Numbered from the stretch's first letter, positions 33,428 to 42,771 are shown. The stretch is DNA of 64,000 bases from CAIYRG01 sp964446945 (GCA_964446945.1 CAYUQO010000003.1:310001-374000); one strand, 5' to 3'. A program made the numbers and translations. Notes: generated by a model not told the origin, from the sequence alone.

Positions 33428-34818
33428 GGCATTGTTTCCTTCGTTTCAACTACGGGTTCGACCTGCGTGCCCAACACGCTGGCCAGAGCAATGGAGTCGC
33501 TCCACAGCGACTGTTTCAAATCGGCCGCCTCGGCTTCGCGCGTAATCAATGCACTCTGCAATGCGACCGCGGTGAGGGCGGCGAGATCGCCGCTCATATA
33601 GGCGCGCTCCGCTGCATCGGCATTGGACTGAAGCTGCGGCAGGCTCATCTCGACTTCATTATATGCGGTATTCAGCTCCTGCATTTCGTTCCAGATGCGC
33701 CACGCGTCACTTGTGGTCTGGTCGAGCCGTGCCTGATACTCCGCCAGAAGCTGCGCCCGCGTAGCCCGCTGGATGGCAATATTACCCTGATTGTGATCGA
33801 ACAGGGGAAGGTTGATCGTGGCGCCGATGCTGAGGATGTGAACCACTTTGCCGATGTCGGAGCGATCACCCGGCGTGTCGCTGCTCCGCGTGACGCCAAA
33901 CGCGATGCTGGGAAATTGCGCCAGTACGGCCTCGCGCACGTTCTCCTCCTGGCTTTGATACCCGGCTTGCAGAGCGCGCAAGTCCGGGCGGATTTGCGCG
34001 ACTTTTGCAAGTGCCGCCTCCACGGCAGCCCGGTCCGGTATATCCGGGACTCCCAGGGGCTTTAAAGTAACATCAACGTTTTGTGTCACGCCGATCAAGG
34101 CTCTGATGTTGAAGATGTTTTGCGACGCGGCACGCTCTGTGGTGCGAAGCTGGCTACGGGCATCGAGCATGGCGGCAAGATCGGTCCCGGCCGTGTCAAA
34201 GGTAACATCGCCGGTCCGCAGCGCCTGCTGCGAACGCTGCGACTGAACCTCGTAGCGCTCTTCGGCCGACTGGTAGAGCACGCTCTTTTCCTGGGCATTC
34301 ACACCGGTCACGTACAGCGTGCGCGCCTGCTGCACGGTTTGCCATTCCTGCCACAGAACATTCAGCACCGCCTGATCGCGCGCTGCTGCCGCGGACGCGA
34401 TTTTTGCGCTCTGAGTAAAGAATGTCTGGAGGTCGTAAGTCAGCCCAAAATCGTAACCTGTGCCCGGGTGTTCGCATTCTGGCTGGCACGCCGCATTCGG
34501 ACCTGCGATTTGATTGGTCGGGAAGTTCAAACCCGCCGCGAGCTGCGGGTTTGGCAGGATGCCGGCCTGGAAAAGTTGAGACTCGGCGACGCCACTCTTG
34601 AATCGGGCCGACCTCAGATCGGGATTGTTGATGGCCGCGATCGTGGCGATTTGATCCATATCGACCGGGCCAGGCTGCTGGATCGGCAGACGATCAAGAA
34701 GATTTGGCGTCGTCGGCAACGGCGCAGGTGCATAAGTCTCGCAGCCGGCGAGCGACAGCGCCACCGCACTGACAACGAAAAGTTTTTTCGCAAAATACCG
34801 AATCTCAAGCCCGTCCAT
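33424..34818 (-). CDS. TolC-family outer-membrane efflux lipoprotein
   Basis: The 464-aa protein has a lipoprotein signal with lipobox LAGC (cysteine 26), then two OEP repeats rich in long helices, as in TolC/NodT channels. ATG 34818 was chosen because it places the basic n-region KK just before the hydrophobic core. The frame's earlier start (34881) would put two copies of a 21-base repeat into the coding sequence. It is first in the operon and divergent from the two-component system, which may control it. It forms the outer-membrane duct of the RND pump. Confidence 0.88.
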   Translation of the reverse strand: MDGLEIRYFAKKLFVVSAVALSLAGCETYAPAPLPTTPNLLDRLPIQQPGPVDMDQIATIAAINNPDLRSARFKSGVAESQLFQAGILPNPQLAAGLNFPTNQIAGPNAACQPECEHPGTGYDFGLTYDLQTFFTQSAKIASAAAARDQAVLNVLWQEWQTVQQARTLYVTGVNAQEKSVLYQSAEERYEVQSQRSQQALRTGDVTFDTAGTDLAAMLDARSQLRTTERAASQNIFNIRALIGVTQNVDVTLKPLGVPDIPDRAAVEAALAKVAQIRPDLRALQAGYQSQEENVREAVLAQFPSIAFGVTRSSDTPGDRSDIGKVVHILSIGATINLPLFDHNQGNIAIQRATRAQLLAEYQARLDQTTSDAWRIWNEMQELNTAYNEVEMSLPQLQSNADAAERAYMSGDLAALTAVALQSALITREAEAADLKQSLWSDSIALASVLGTQVEPVVETKETMP

Positions 34819-34846
34819 ACGCAATCCTGAAGCTTCACAATTTCCG

Positions 34847-34894
34847 GGGCGCAATCTGATGAAGAAGTTTCGCGGGCGCAATCTGATAAAGAAG
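34847..34894. promoter_or_regulatory. Pair of 21-bp direct repeats, possible response-regulator site
   Basis: GGGCGCAATCTGAT-x-AAGAAG occurs at 34847-34867 and again at 34874-34894, with a single base different and a 27-base period. The pair lies between the efflux operon and the divergent OmpR-type regulator gene. OmpR-family proteins bind direct repeats, so this is a candidate operator. Confidence 0.4.
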
Positions 34895-35008
34895 AGGTTA
34901 TGGAGGTTTGGCCAATTCGTTTGAACTTGGTAACCTTTGTGTCAGGAGTGTCGCAAAAATTGCCGAATCCGGGCAGAATCGGCATAAACATCTGCGGAGG
35001 TGGCGGCT

Positions 35009-35686
35009 ATGAGAATTCTGGTCGTCGAAGACGACAGTGAAACCGCGGGCTACCTGACCGGCGGCCTCGAAGAGGAAGGCCACGCCGTGAGCTGGTCGCG
35101 CGCCGGGCGCGACGGCTTGTTCCTGGCCATGACCGAAAATTTCGACCTCCTGATCATTGACCGGATGTTGCCCGAACTCGACGGATTGACGCTGGTCAAG
35201 ACCCTCCGGGCGGCGAGGATTGAGACGCCCATCCTGTTTCTGACAACCATGTCGGGCATCGACGACCGGGTAACCGGGCTGAATGCCGGCGGCGACGATT
35301 ATCTTGTGAAGCCGTTCGCGTTCTCGGAACTGGTGGCGCGCGTGAGGGCCCTGTCGCGGCGCCCGCGCGGCACGACGATCGATACGCAGTTCAGGGTCGC
35401 CGATCTCGAGCTCGATGTCGTCAAGCATGTCGTGAAGCGCGGCGGGCACGAGATTCAGCTTCAGCCGCGCGAGTACCGGCTGCTGGAATATCTGATGCGC
35501 CATGCCGGCCAGGTCGTGACCCGGACCATGCTGCTCGACAATGTCTGGAACTACCATTTCGATCCGAAGACGAATGTCGTCGAATCCCATTTGAGCCGTC
35601 TGCGGACGAAAATCGACAAGGGCTTCACCCCCGAGCTGATCCACACGGTTCGCGGCGCGGGTTACTGCCTCCGTGCGCCAGAATAA
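35009..35686 (+). CDS. OmpR-family response regulator
   Basis: The 225-aa protein has a receiver domain (residues 1-115) with acidic pocket E7/D8/D9, phospho-acceptor D51 (LIIDRMLPE), switch T79/T80 and K101. A winged-helix DNA-binding domain (about 130-225) follows, with LQPREYRLLEYLMRHAG and VVESHLSRLRTKID. ATG 35009 follows GGAGG by eight bases; a GTG nine bases earlier overlaps that ribosome site. It is co-transcribed with the histidine kinase gene (14-base overlap) and divergent from the RND efflux operon, its likely target. Confidence 0.92.
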   Translation: MRILVVEDDSETAGYLTGGLEEEGHAVSWSRAGRDGLFLAMTENFDLLIIDRMLPELDGLTLVKTLRAARIETPILFLTTMSGIDDRVTGLNAGGDDYLVKPFAFSELVARVRALSRRPRGTTIDTQFRVADLELDVVKHVVKRGGHEIQLQPREYRLLEYLMRHAGQVVTRTMLLDNVWNYHFDPKTNVVESHLSRLRTKIDKGFTPELIHTVRGAGYCLRAPE

Positions 35687-37025
35687 GCTTTTTCACAGTT
35701 CGAGCTTCCGCCTGGCCGTTTTCTACGCGGCGATGCTGACGGCATCAGTGCTGATCCTGTTCGGGGTCACCTACTGGTTTGCCCGCGACTATGCCGCGCG
35801 CGACGAAAACAACGAAATCGACGTGGAATACGCTTCGATTCTGGATGAAGCCGGATCGGACGGAATCGCAAAATTGCCGGCGATCATCGACAGCCATATG
35901 CGTCTGAGAAAGGATGTGCGCGGGGTCTATCTGCTGCAGGACGCGCAGGGGCACAGGATCACCGGAAATATTCCGCCCATGACGCCCATCCTTGGTCCCA
36001 CCACGCTCGAACGCCCCATTGACGGCCAGATACTGCAGATCCGGGCACATGGTTACCGTCTGCAGAACGGCGATTATCTGCTCGTCGGTCAGGATACCGC
36101 GACTCTCAGGCAGATGAACGAGCTCATCCTGCGGACATTTGGGGTCGAGATCGTCATTACACTGATTCTCGCCGGCCTCGGTACCGCAATTGTCGGCATG
36201 ACGGTGCTCAAGCGCGTGGATACCGTCAATCGCACGGCGCGTGCCATCATGGCCGGTGACCTGTCCCAGCGCGTGCCGGTCCGCGGCACCCAGGACGAGT
36301 TCGACGAGCTCGCCGCCGGCATGAACGCCATGCTCGACCGGATTGAAGATCTCATGCGCAGCATGCGGCAGGTCTCAAACGATATTGCCCATGATTTGCG
36401 CACGCCTTTGACGAGGCTGCGCCAGAGGCTGGAGCACGCGAAGCGGCACGATCATACGGCCGCCGAATTGCAGGAAGTCCTCGGGCATTCGATCCGGCAG
36501 GTAGATTCCATTCTTGAAACTTTTGGAGCGCTGCTGCGAATTGCCCAGATCGAAGCCGGCGGCCGCGTTTCCGGGAAGCGCGTCATCGACGTATCGGCAT
36601 TGCTGACCGGCATTGTCGAAGATTTTTCTCCGGCTGCGGAAGATCGCGGCCTCAAGCTGGATTCCGATGTGGGAAGCGGCTTGCATGTATCCGCCGATCC
36701 GGAACTGCTGACCCAGATGGTCGCCAATCTGGTCGACAACGCCATACGCTATTGTCCGCCGGGATCGCGGATTTCGGTGAAAGCCAATCAGATTGGCGAA
36801 AATCTCGAGCTTGCGGTTTGCGATACCGGTCCTGGCATTCCGCCGCAGGAGCGCGAAAAAGTGCTGCGCCCGTTCTATCGTCTGGAATCCAGCCGCACCA
36901 CCGAAGGCAGCGGTCTCGGATTGAGTCTGGTTGCGGCGATCGCCAAGCGCCACGAAGCCCGGCTGTCACTCGGCGACAATGATCCCGGTCTGAAAGTTTC
37001 GGTACTGTTTCCTGTCGCCGCCTAG
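35673..37025 (+). CDS. HAMP-domain sensor histidine kinase
   Basis: The 450-aa inner-membrane kinase has TM1 (about 13-36), a periplasmic sensor of about 115 residues, TM2 (about 158-180), HAMP (180-232), a HisKA domain with phospho-acceptor H240 (NDIAHDLRTPLTRL) and an HATPase_c domain with NLVDNAIRY, DTGPGIP and GSGLGLSL. The start is GTG at 35673 inside the regulator gene. Its TAG stop is the left edge of a palindromic element. Gene order and the divergent efflux operon suggest it senses a pump substrate or envelope stress. Signal unknown. Confidence 0.92.
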   Translation: MRQNKLFHSSSFRLAVFYAAMLTASVLILFGVTYWFARDYAARDENNEIDVEYASILDEAGSDGIAKLPAIIDSHMRLRKDVRGVYLLQDAQGHRITGNIPPMTPILGPTTLERPIDGQILQIRAHGYRLQNGDYLLVGQDTATLRQMNELILRTFGVEIVITLILAGLGTAIVGMTVLKRVDTVNRTARAIMAGDLSQRVPVRGTQDEFDELAAGMNAMLDRIEDLMRSMRQVSNDIAHDLRTPLTRLRQRLEHAKRHDHTAAELQEVLGHSIRQVDSILETFGALLRIAQIEAGGRVSGKRVIDVSALLTGIVEDFSPAAEDRGLKLDSDVGSGLHVSADPELLTQMVANLVDNAIRYCPPGSRISVKANQIGENLELAVCDTGPGIPPQEREKVLRPFYRLESSRTTEGSGLGLSLVAAIAKRHEARLSLGDNDPGLKVSVLFPVAA

Positions 37026-37123
37026 AGCGTGATCCAATTAAACGTAGTTGGATCACGCTCCAGATTCTTAATTGTCGCGCAATCTGTCGGCGAACCGCTC
37101 ACACTTCGCCGGATTGCGCTCTA
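37022..37123. repeat. Composite palindromic element between convergent genes
   Basis: The 102-base element starts CTAGAGCG and ends CGCTCTAG-like. It holds two hairpins: a 13-bp stem GAGCGTGATCCAA/TTGGATCACGCTC (37025-37060) and a GCGCAATC/GATTGCGC plus CGGCGAA/TTCGCCG stem (37077-37119). Elements of this type are scattered in alphaproteobacterial genomes. The TAG stops of both convergent neighbours lie in its CTAG ends, and it may also act as a two-way terminator. Confidence 0.8.
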
Positions 37124-38149
37124 GATTTCCGTGATCTTGTTGTAGCGCGCGATCAGATCCTTCGGCGTTGCGGCCATGGCAGCAATGACATTGCGCACCT
37201 CGGCACCACTTACCGGCGTGATGTCCAAATCCACCTTTTTTGCGTCGGCGAGGAATTCGGGGTCGCGCATCATTTCGGCGAACGCACGCTGCAGCGTCGC
37301 AGCCTGCGCTGGCGCGAGACCTGCCGGCGCGACAAACGGAAGAGCCATGGCGAGTGGCGCTTCGGCAAATGCAACCAGTGCCAGCGCGTCACGATCATGC
37401 GTGTATTCGCTCGCCAGCGGAACATCCGGCAACAGCGGATGCCGGGTGCGCCGCCCAAACTGAAGCAGCGGCCGCACATCCCTGTTTTTCCAAAGCTGCG
37501 GCTGATTGGCCATCAGAGAATTCAACCCGATCACCTGGCCATCGAGATCGCCATCCATCATGGCGAAGAACATGCCGGCGGCACCGGCGAATCCATCCTT
37601 CACCTCGATGTTGAGTTTCAGCGCGTCGCGCGCGACCAGCGCGAATGTGAGGTTGGTCGATCCCGGCGTATCGCCGCCGATCAGCGCGGGCGGCGCCGGA
37701 GGCGCGAGATCACAAACCGTTTTTGCCGGGTGCCGTGAGGCCACGATCAACACGTAAGCATCGTTTGCGAAAGATGACAGGCTCCCCAGCCATGTCAGTT
37801 TCAGCGGATCGAAATGCGTGGTGCTGTCGCCCTGAATCGCGAGTTGCGGCACCGCGCGCTGGAGAATGGCAATTTCGATAGCGCCCCCGTTTGGCTGTTG
37901 CGCAAAACGGTTCGCGAGCGCAACGCCGCTGCGCTCGTCATTCACCGCCTCGACGGCAGGACTTCCGGGCAGAAAACGGCCGAAGTGCCGCGCCACGAGC
38001 CGCCCGGCCAGATCATTGATTCCGCCTTTGGCCGCCGGAATGGTGAGCTTCACCGCCGGAACAGCCGCGTTCGCATTGCCGCAAACAGCGGAAATCGCGA
38101 TGCCCGCCAGGCCGCGGCAAAAATCCGTGCGCGTCAGATTTCGCGTCAT
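37121..38149 (-). CDS. Bug/TctC-type periplasmic binding protein 1
   Basis: The 342-aa exported protein (signal about residues 1-28, ending GNANA) is of the tripartite tricarboxylate / Bug family. The two-lobed fold shows PAVKLTIPAAKGGINDLAGRL in part, PPALIGGDTPGSTN and the C-terminal VIAAMAATPKDLIARY. Bug proteins bind carboxylates, amides or aromatic acids; many have no membrane partners nearby, and none (TctA/TctB) is visible here. It is last in a seven-gene operon and begins one base after the glucokinase stop. It is related to the Bug protein at 51.5 kb (shared EFLADAKK-type C-terminal segment). Its stop lies in a palindromic repeat. Confidence 0.8.
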   Translation of the reverse strand: MTRNLTRTDFCRGLAGIAISAVCGNANAAVPAVKLTIPAAKGGINDLAGRLVARHFGRFLPGSPAVEAVNDERSGVALANRFAQQPNGGAIEIAILQRAVPQLAIQGDSTTHFDPLKLTWLGSLSSFANDAYVLIVASRHPAKTVCDLAPPAPPALIGGDTPGSTNLTFALVARDALKLNIEVKDGFAGAAGMFFAMMDGDLDGQVIGLNSLMANQPQLWKNRDVRPLLQFGRRTRHPLLPDVPLASEYTHDRDALALVAFAEAPLAMALPFVAPAGLAPAQAATLQRAFAEMMRDPEFLADAKKVDLDITPVSGAEVRNVIAAMAATPKDLIARYNKITEI

Positions 38150-38150
38150 C

Positions 38151-39095
38151 TCAATTCTTGAACAGCGTTTTCAGTCCGAGGAATGCCGGGAACGGATGGG
38201 CGACGACGTAGGTTGGAATTGGCGACAGGTAACTCCGGTAGCGGCCCTTGGCTTCAAAGCGGTCGCGGAACTGCGAGTGGCGGAATATCTCATAAATCTT
38301 CGGCACGATACCACCCATGACATATACGCCGCCCCGTGCACCGAATGTCATCGCAAGATCGCCGGCGAAGCTTCCGAGAATGGCGCAAAACAGCGCGACG
38401 GCCTCGCGGCGCTGCGGATCGCAGCCGGGATAGAGGTTCGTGATGTCTTCCGGCGTGGACGGCGTTGCCGGTTTTCCGGCAAGTTCGCAGAGAGATTCAT
38501 ACAGGTTGACCAGCCCGGGACCGGACAACACCATTTCGGCCGAGACATGCGCATATTGCCGCCGCAGGATGTCGATGATTGCGGATTCGCGGGAATCGGA
38601 TGCGGCCAGCGTGACATTTCCACCTTCACCCGCAACCGCGATCCAGCCCGACGGACCGGGTACAAGGCCGCCCGCGCCGAGTCCCGTTCCCGGACCGAGC
38701 ACCGCTATGGGCATATTGCGCGCAGGTGAGCCATCGCCGATCTGCAGCCGCAACTCAGCGGGAATTTCAGGGACCGAGAGCGCATTTGCCGCGAAGTCAT
38801 TGATGACGTGCAGTTGCTTCCACCCGAACTCCCGCCGCATCCCTTCGGCCGAAAACATCCAGGGGCTGTTCATCATGACGATCTTGTCGCCGGTCACCGG
38901 TCCTGCGACCGAGAATGCGGCTTCGTCCGGGCTCTTGTCGGCTGGAATCCCGGCAAGGTATTTGGCGACGGCATCCTCGATGCGGTCGCAATCGGCCACT
39001 GCGATGACCTCGACATGGTCGAAATCCGCGCCTTCTAGCAGGGCAAATCGCGCATTCGTGCCGCCAACATCGGCGATCAGACGTGTTCCCGTCAT
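38151..39095 (-). CDS. glk: Glucokinase-family sugar kinase with altered sugar site
   Basis: The 314-aa protein is a full-length Glk. It has the phosphate loop GGTNARF (11-17), catalytic D100 in HVINDFAANA, the LGPGTGLGAGGL loop and the SAEMVLSGPGL helix with E187. Glucose contacts known from E. coli Glk are N99, D100, E157, H160 and E187; here numbering is the same and all are kept except H160, which is Asn (GEGGN for GEGGH). It overlaps the MFS gene upstream by ATGA and is followed by a Bug protein gene, an odd setting for a glycolytic enzyme. It may still be the cell's glucokinase, or have shifted sugar preference. Confidence 0.85.
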   Translation of the reverse strand: MTGTRLIADVGGTNARFALLEGADFDHVEVIAVADCDRIEDAVAKYLAGIPADKSPDEAAFSVAGPVTGDKIVMMNSPWMFSAEGMRREFGWKQLHVINDFAANALSVPEIPAELRLQIGDGSPARNMPIAVLGPGTGLGAGGLVPGPSGWIAVAGEGGNVTLAASDSRESAIIDILRRQYAHVSAEMVLSGPGLVNLYESLCELAGKPATPSTPEDITNLYPGCDPQRREAVALFCAILGSFAGDLAMTFGARGGVYVMGGIVPKIYEIFRHSQFRDRFEAKGRYRSYLSPIPTYVVAHPFPAFLGLKTLFKN

Positions 39096-40471
39096 GGCCG
39101 AAGCAAGTCCCTCGTCGCGCCCGCGACCGCAGGAGCGCGCGAATAAATCAGCCCCATCGCGGCAATCGCCAACGCGCCAAGCAGCATCGGCACGGACGCA
39201 GCGTAGAATAGCTCACCCGGCGACCACCCCCCGGCCAGCATGACACCCGCCATAAACGGGCCGATGACGCCGCCGAAGCGGCCGATTCCGAGCGACCATC
39301 CAATTCCGGTTCCGCGCAGCGCCGTCGGGTAGAAGAATACCGACAGCGCGTTGTTGGCTTTTTGACCGCCGGAAAGACAAAAGCCGACAAAGAATGAAAC
39401 AACCACCGTCAGCCACGGTACTGGAGACACCAGGATTCTGGCCATCACGACGACCGACAGTGCCGACAAGGCGAACAGCCCGGAAACCACCGCATACGGA
39501 CCATACCGATCCATCAGGGGACCGATGATGATCGCCGCAGCGATGCCGCCTGCGAGGCCGATCGTTGTCGCCAGGATCGCGATCTGCTGCGACAGCCCCG
39601 ATTGCACCAGCAAAGACGTGAGCCACTTCTGCAGGAAGAAATAGATCATCAGGTTCATGAACATGCCGGCCCAGATCAGCAGGGTTCCGGTGGCGCGGCC
39701 ATCCTGCACCAATTGGCGAAGCCGGACACTCTGCGCATGCCGTCCGGCGGTGATGCGGGTTGTGGTGGAAATCCCTGATCCAGGTGCCATACGCCTGACG
39801 ATATTGGCGGCTTGCGCGCTTCCTTTGCCGCGATTGATGAGGAATTCGAGTGACTCCGGCAGGGCGAAAACGAACAGAACCGACAGCCCGATGGTGCCGA
39901 TGCCGCCGGTCGCCAGCACAGCTCGCCAGCCGAACGGTTCGAGCAGCAGACCGGATGCCACGCCCGCCGCGATCTGCCCGAGCGAGAACCCGATGTAAAT
40001 CAGGGTGATTGAGCTCGAGCGCATGCGTTCGGGAAAATATTCGCCGGTCAGCGCAACCGCACTCGGCATCGCACCGCCAACCCCGATGCCGGTCAGAAAC
40101 CGGAAGAACAGAAGCAGCGGCACGCCATTCGCTGTGATGGTCAGGAATGTCATGGCGCCAAACGCAGCCGTGCACGCGATCAGCAGCCGCTTGTGACCAA
40201 AGCGTGCCGAAAGTGGTGACACGAACAAATAACCGAGGAGCAGTCCGACCATGTCGGCACTGAGAATCGTACCGAGCGTGCTGTTCGGCACGTGCCACAG
40301 CCGGGTGATCTGCGGTGCGATGTAGCCGATTGCCGAGGTATTGAATCCTTCGACCAGCAGGGCGCAGCCGGAAAGCACGGCGACCATGATTTGCAGGCGG
40401 CCGATCGACAGCCGATTGATGAGCGCGTCGGTATCGATGGCAGCGACGGTTTCAGATTCCATGGAACTCAA
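39092..40471 (-). CDS. MFS transporter, AAHS-like (1)
   Basis: The 459-aa protein has twelve predicted membrane helices and the loop 2-3 motif SPLSARFGHKR. The sequence type is that of aromatic acid:H+ symporters (AAHS: PcaK, BenK, MhpT). It has GYIAPQITRLW in TM1, GIGVGGAMPSAVALTGEYFPERMRS around TM4-5 (shown in part) and ALRGTGIGWSLGIGRFGGVIGP in the second half. It is related to the upstream gene and overlaps it by ATGA, so a duplication is likely. Substrate is probably an aromatic or other organic acid. Confidence 0.88.
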   Translation of the reverse strand: MSSMESETVAAIDTDALINRLSIGRLQIMVAVLSGCALLVEGFNTSAIGYIAPQITRLWHVPNSTLGTILSADMVGLLLGYLFVSPLSARFGHKRLLIACTAAFGAMTFLTITANGVPLLLFFRFLTGIGVGGAMPSAVALTGEYFPERMRSSSITLIYIGFSLGQIAAGVASGLLLEPFGWRAVLATGGIGTIGLSVLFVFALPESLEFLINRGKGSAQAANIVRRMAPGSGISTTTRITAGRHAQSVRLRQLVQDGRATGTLLIWAGMFMNLMIYFFLQKWLTSLLVQSGLSQQIAILATTIGLAGGIAAAIIIGPLMDRYGPYAVVSGLFALSALSVVVMARILVSPVPWLTVVVSFFVGFCLSGGQKANNALSVFFYPTALRGTGIGWSLGIGRFGGVIGPFMAGVMLAGGWSPGELFYAASVPMLLGALAIAAMGLIYSRAPAVAGATRDLLRP

Positions 40472-41865
40472 CCTTTTGCGGCTGCAGTTTGTCCCGCGGG
40501 TTCAGTCTCCGCGCGTTCGGCAGGTGCTGCGCCATAGGCTCTGCCCATGGCCGCAACTGCAATCGCGCCCAACGCCATCGGCACCGCCGTCGCGGCGAAC
40601 ACTGCGGCTGGAGACCACCCGCCGGTCAGCAGATATCCGACCATGAGTGGGCCAATGATTGCGCCGATGCGGCCGATTCCCAGTCCCCATCCGAGACCGG
40701 TGGAGCGCAATGCCGTCGGATAAAAATAAACGCAGAGCGCGTTGCCGCCCTTTTGCACACCGCTGGTGCAGAATCCCGAACCGAAGGACGAAGCCGCAAT
40801 CAGGGCCGCCGCCTCCCATGACAGCGAAAGTCCAAGCAACAGGCTGATCAATCCGCCAGCCGTGAACAAACCGGTGATGACGCGATAGGCGCCGAACCGG
40901 TCCATCAGCGGGCCAATGATGAATGCGCCGATCATGCCGGCGAGGAATGATGCTTCCGTCGCGATGATCGCCGTGTGCTGAGGAAATCCGCTATCGACCA
41001 GGATCTTCGTCAGCCAGACCTGGAGCGAAGTATTGACGGTCAGGTTCATGCCGAGTGCAAACCAGATCACCAGCGTGCCGAAGGTCCGGTTGGAGCGGAA
41101 TAGCTGCGGCAGCAGCTGCCAGATTGTGAGCCGGTCGTTGCTGCGTTCACCGGATACGAGTTTGGTGCCGCCCTCGAGCCGCAGATTGCGGTCGATCCGC
41201 GCGAGGATGCGTCCCGCGGTCTCCGGCTTGCCGCTGCGGTTGACGAGATATTCGAGCGACTCCGGCATCAGCGCGGTGAGCGTCGCTGCAAGCAACAGCG
41301 CCAATCCGCCTCCGGCCCACAACGCGCCCTGCCAGCCAAGCGGCTGCAATAGCGCGTTGGCAACTTCACCGGCGGAGAGCTGTCCGAACGACAGTCCGCA
41401 ATAGATGAACGTTATCGACGTCGACCGCCGGCTTTTCGGAAAATATTCTCCGGTCAGCGCAACACCCGATGGAAGCGCGCCGCCGAGCCCAATGCCGGTG
41501 AGCAGGCGGAAGATGAACAGCTCCGTCGCGCTGCCTGAGAAAGTCGTGATCCAGGCGAGCAGGCCGAAAAACAGGATGCAGCCGATAGCAACACGCTTGT
41601 GGCCGAAGCGGCCGGACAATGGTGCCACGAAGAGATAACCAATCAGAAGACCGACTTTGTCCGCCGACAAAACCCAGGCGAGCTCGTCGCGCCCAAGATG
41701 CATGGCTTTTGCGATCTGCGGCGCGATATAGCCGATCACCTGCGTGTTGAATCCGTCAACAAACAGGATCAGCGCGCCAAGCACGCCAACCATGATCTGC
41801 AGCGCGCCCACAGGGGAGCGGTTGATCACGACATCGGTGTCGATAATCTCGCCGCTTCCGGCCAT
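40468..41865 (-). CDS. MFS transporter, AAHS-like (2)
   Basis: The 465-aa protein is a paralogue of the next gene downstream, with the same layout: GYIAPQIAKAM in TM1, SGRFGHKRVAIG between TM2 and TM3, GIGLGGALPSGVALTGEYF and ALRSTGLGWGLGIGRIG. Two neighbouring AAHS permeases in one operon may serve two related acids or uptake plus export. It lies 86 bases after the upstream alpha/beta hydrolase stop and overlaps the other MFS gene by ATGA. Confidence 0.88.
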   Translation of the reverse strand: MAGSGEIIDTDVVINRSPVGALQIMVGVLGALILFVDGFNTQVIGYIAPQIAKAMHLGRDELAWVLSADKVGLLIGYLFVAPLSGRFGHKRVAIGCILFFGLLAWITTFSGSATELFIFRLLTGIGLGGALPSGVALTGEYFPKSRRSTSITFIYCGLSFGQLSAGEVANALLQPLGWQGALWAGGGLALLLAATLTALMPESLEYLVNRSGKPETAGRILARIDRNLRLEGGTKLVSGERSNDRLTIWQLLPQLFRSNRTFGTLVIWFALGMNLTVNTSLQVWLTKILVDSGFPQHTAIIATEASFLAGMIGAFIIGPLMDRFGAYRVITGLFTAGGLISLLLGLSLSWEAAALIAASSFGSGFCTSGVQKGGNALCVYFYPTALRSTGLGWGLGIGRIGAIIGPLMVGYLLTGGWSPAAVFAATAVPMALGAIAVAAMGRAYGAAPAERAETEPAGQTAAAKG

Positions 41866-41951
41866 TTCCGCTCCGCATTGCAGTCAACGCGTTCGAACCT
41901 AACCCGGTTTTCGCCATCCGGCCACAGCAAACGCGGGAGCTTCGAGCAACA

Positions 41952-42767
41952 TCAGCGTGACAGGAAACCGATCACCACCTCGTTGAACTGTTCCGGCATG
42001 TCGATATGCGGAAAATGGCCCGCATCCGGGAACTCAACCAGTTCGGAAGTTTCGATTTCTTTCTGCAACTCCCTCGCGTAGCCCGGCTCGCGCAGCGGGT
42101 CTTTGCCGCCGGCGATGATCAAAGTCGGACGTTTGATATTCCGGTAATTCGTGTCCTCGCGTTCACCCGGTTTGACGCCCGGCCTGCGGAACCGCGCCGC
42201 CGCCGTACACTCCCACGAGCCCGGCACAAGCGACAGCCTGTGGCGCCGGTCAAGATAGGCTTCGTCATGGCGCAAGGGACTGACGAGCAGCGTGGTTTCC
42301 ACAATGCGGCGCATGTGGTCGCGCGAGCCGTCATAGGAATTCAGAACTTTGCGGGCGTCATTGACCGGCGCAAATCCGCCCGCGCTTGCCAGCACCAGTT
42401 TTTCGATCGGCCAGATCGGCTGATCCTGGGCGGCGACCGCCGCGAGCATTCCGCCACCCATGGAATTGCCGATGAAATGCGCGCGGTCGATGCACAGCGT
42501 TTTCAGCAGCGCGGCGATATGCTGCGCGCGCAACCCGCGCATGTCGTCGAAGCTGAAAATTTTCGCGCTCTCGCCAAATCCGAGCCAGTCGGGCGCGATC
42601 ACATGGAAATGGCGGGCGAGCGCGGGAATTGTGAATTCCCACGACAGCTCTGCGCAGCCGCCGAATTCGCCGGAATGCAGCAGAATAACCGGAAAGCCCT
42701 CGCCTGATTCGAGGTAATGCGTCCGCATCCCCTCGACCAGGATGTGCCGGCTTGCGAAATCCGCCAT
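41952..42767 (-). CDS. Alpha/beta hydrolase (MhpC/HsaD-like) 1
   Basis: The 271-aa protein has the complete triad of the fold: nucleophile S102 in GNSMGGG, an Asp in AGGKDPLREP and a His in DAGHFPHIDMP. The oxyanion segment HSGEFGG and the early APDWLGFGES strand are as in meta-cleavage product hydrolases. These cleave C-C bonds of ring-opened aromatics, but esterase or lactonase activity is equally possible. It is four bases after the LLM monooxygenase gene and shares the operon with a second alpha/beta hydrolase. Confidence 0.82.
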   Translation of the reverse strand: MADFASRHILVEGMRTHYLESGEGFPVILLHSGEFGGCAELSWEFTIPALARHFHVIAPDWLGFGESAKIFSFDDMRGLRAQHIAALLKTLCIDRAHFIGNSMGGGMLAAVAAQDQPIWPIEKLVLASAGGFAPVNDARKVLNSYDGSRDHMRRIVETTLLVSPLRHDEAYLDRRHRLSLVPGSWECTAAARFRRPGVKPGEREDTNYRNIKRPTLIIAGGKDPLREPGYARELQKEIETSELVEFPDAGHFPHIDMPEQFNEVVIGFLSR

Positions 42768-42771
42768 GGTA

